From Seison nebaliae (Eukaryota; Rotifera; Pararotatoria; Seisonacea; Seisonidae): a stretch of 64,000 nt of DNA. The position numbers and the translations under genes were made by a program. The first letter of the stretch is position 1, and the number at the start of each line of letters is the position of its first letter. The stretch is from assembly GCA_023231475.1 (NCBI GenBank), contig JALJEE010000736.1:16996-80995 (forward strand). Direction: 5' to 3'. Of this stretch, positions 62,844 to 64,000 are shown one piece after another. Below the pieces are notes generated by a model. It saw only the letters and a program-made list of their open reading frames with translations, ran no database searches and had not been told where the DNA came from.

Positions 62844-64000
62844 TTAATCCGCAGATATAAAACATAAATGCTCTATTAAATGGCTTACATTGTAGGCCTG
62901 TAGGTTATAAGCCTTACAACAACCGAGAAGCATTCTAATTACTCTATTAATTGTACGATCGAGAGATAGCAACGACTTTTTAGTGTCGGACAAAGAAACG
63001 GCTAGCCCATAAAAATCGCAACAGTAAGTGAAGAATAAGTTGATTTTCAATTCAATCCAGAAATATTTGCAACGATGATGAAACAGATAAAAAGATCTAA
63101 GAAACTTACATCTAATTTCATCGGTCGTCGCTAAGCTTTTCTTCTTATTATCAATTGTCATATCCAGAAAAATTACGTTCTTCTCAATTAATTTTTTCAT
63201 ATCCCCATCAATGGAAGGAAGAGAAATGTCAGTTAAGATTTTTGATTTCTCTTGATTACAAACGATACATCGCTCAGATAACTTGGAACTAATAAATACA
63301 ATTCGTTCCTTACATTGTTTCACATTATGTCACAAATGAGAATGTAATCAGAATAAATTAAAGGATAAGTTATTGTTAGCATCAGTAAAGTTTAAGGAGA
63401 AGAATCAGTAAAGGTAACGTTCATCTGCAACTTTCACGATAAGCGAATTGAAATACCGAGGAATACAATTCGGATGTGTAACGATTTTTTATAACTTGTT
63501 CAATAATCTTAATCAGACCATTAGCAATGCAAATTGGTCTGTAAGAAGATACATCGGACAGAGATTTTCCATGACCCTTATAGACAGAAACAATCGAGAA
63601 AATTCTTAAGAAATTGAAATCGACGTTCCCGAGAAGAATTTCATTGATATAATCAACCAATAGACCCAACGAACGTTCATTCAGATTTGAGATTATACAT
63701 AAACAGACATCATCTTCCCCATTCATGGATGACATTGAGATACATACTTCCGAAAGAGTAACCAAAAGAAATGGACGAGGCGAATTCGAAACGTCAATCG
63801 GACAATAGGCTAAATCGGGATCGAACATAGATGGTTCAAAGAAACATTTGAATTTATCAATTTCAATATCCGATGATGTGGTGGTACTTTTCTTCATTAA
63901 AGACCAGAATTTCGAAGAGTTGCATCTTGAAATAATATCATGATATTTCTGTTGTTCAGCTCTTCTAACTAGATCTCTTACAGCATTCCTAAATTTCTTA
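62844..64000 (-). mobile_element. Dead non-LTR retrotransposon (LINE) fragment, internally deleted
   Basis: From the right edge, the minus frame reads into a LINE reverse transcriptase: a basic stretch ending SKFWSLMKKS, then the fingers region VSVYKGHGKSLSDVSSYRPI, the segment GLIKIIEQVIKNR and QFAYRE, and stops at 63421. About 100 bases later another frame (62844-63323) carries the region that normally follows the catalytic core, with FYGLAVSL and LDRTINRVIRMLLG as in LINE thumb and C-terminal parts. The palm between them is almost all gone; FTDANNN near 63377-63397 may be what is left of the YxDD motif. Stops between the parts show that it is not functional. The element continues past the right edge, and its family is not clear. 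Confidence 0.75.

Overview
The window is a piece of an AT-rich animal genome, not a bacterial one. The genes are split by introns, nearly all 36-60 nt long, with AG acceptors. The products are animal proteins: a multi-PDZ polarity scaffold, a Cys-loop receptor, a type II transmembrane serine protease, prosaposin, ABCD4, dynamitin and RAD54. Gene density and tiny introns suggest a compact invertebrate genome. An eight-module saposin precursor with saposin-A domains at both ends recalls arthropods, but the sequence does not settle the phylum. I joined exons by hand; in each multi-exon gene the exon lengths keep one reading frame through every join I give.

Layout. 1-13.3 kb, minus strand: an MPDZ/PATJ-like scaffold cut by the left edge, with an inferred 9.5 kb intron. 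17.5-18.9 kb, minus: a one-exon nicotinic-type receptor subunit. 19.6-20.9 kb, minus: a cytosolic 5'-nucleotidase III in five exons, with a 15-bp minisatellite in one intron. 22.9-26.7 kb, plus: a 1,213-residue protein holding a MAX/MXD-type bHLH-zipper. 29.1-31.7 kb, minus: RAD54. 32.3-42.1 kb, minus: a corin-like membrane protease of about 2,457 residues in 36 exons, with seven Frizzled-type cysteine-rich domains. 46.2-49.8 kb, minus: prosaposin, 18 exons. 50.4-52.4 kb, minus: ABCD4. 57.0-58.2 kb, plus: dynamitin. 58.6-60.9 kb, minus: two tandem Ulp1-fold cysteine protease genes. 61.7-64 kb: mobile DNA, with a candidate solo LTR, a 20-bp minisatellite and a dead LINE. A transposase fossil lies near 56 kb. 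Long AT-rich gaps (3.1-12.7, 13.3-17.5, 42.1-46.2 and 52.4-57 kb) hold nothing else I can support.

The genes do not form one pathway. They are housekeeping genes (DNA repair, nucleotide turnover, lysosomal lipid and cobalamin handling, dynein transport) mixed with cell-surface and polarity genes. The most unusual signal is shared by all the intron-bearing genes: in my models 58 of 66 donor sites read GTT, 6 read GTC, 2 read GTA and none GTG. The usual animal donor has a purine at +3 (GTRAGT), so the splicing machinery of this organism may recognise 5' splice sites in a different way.
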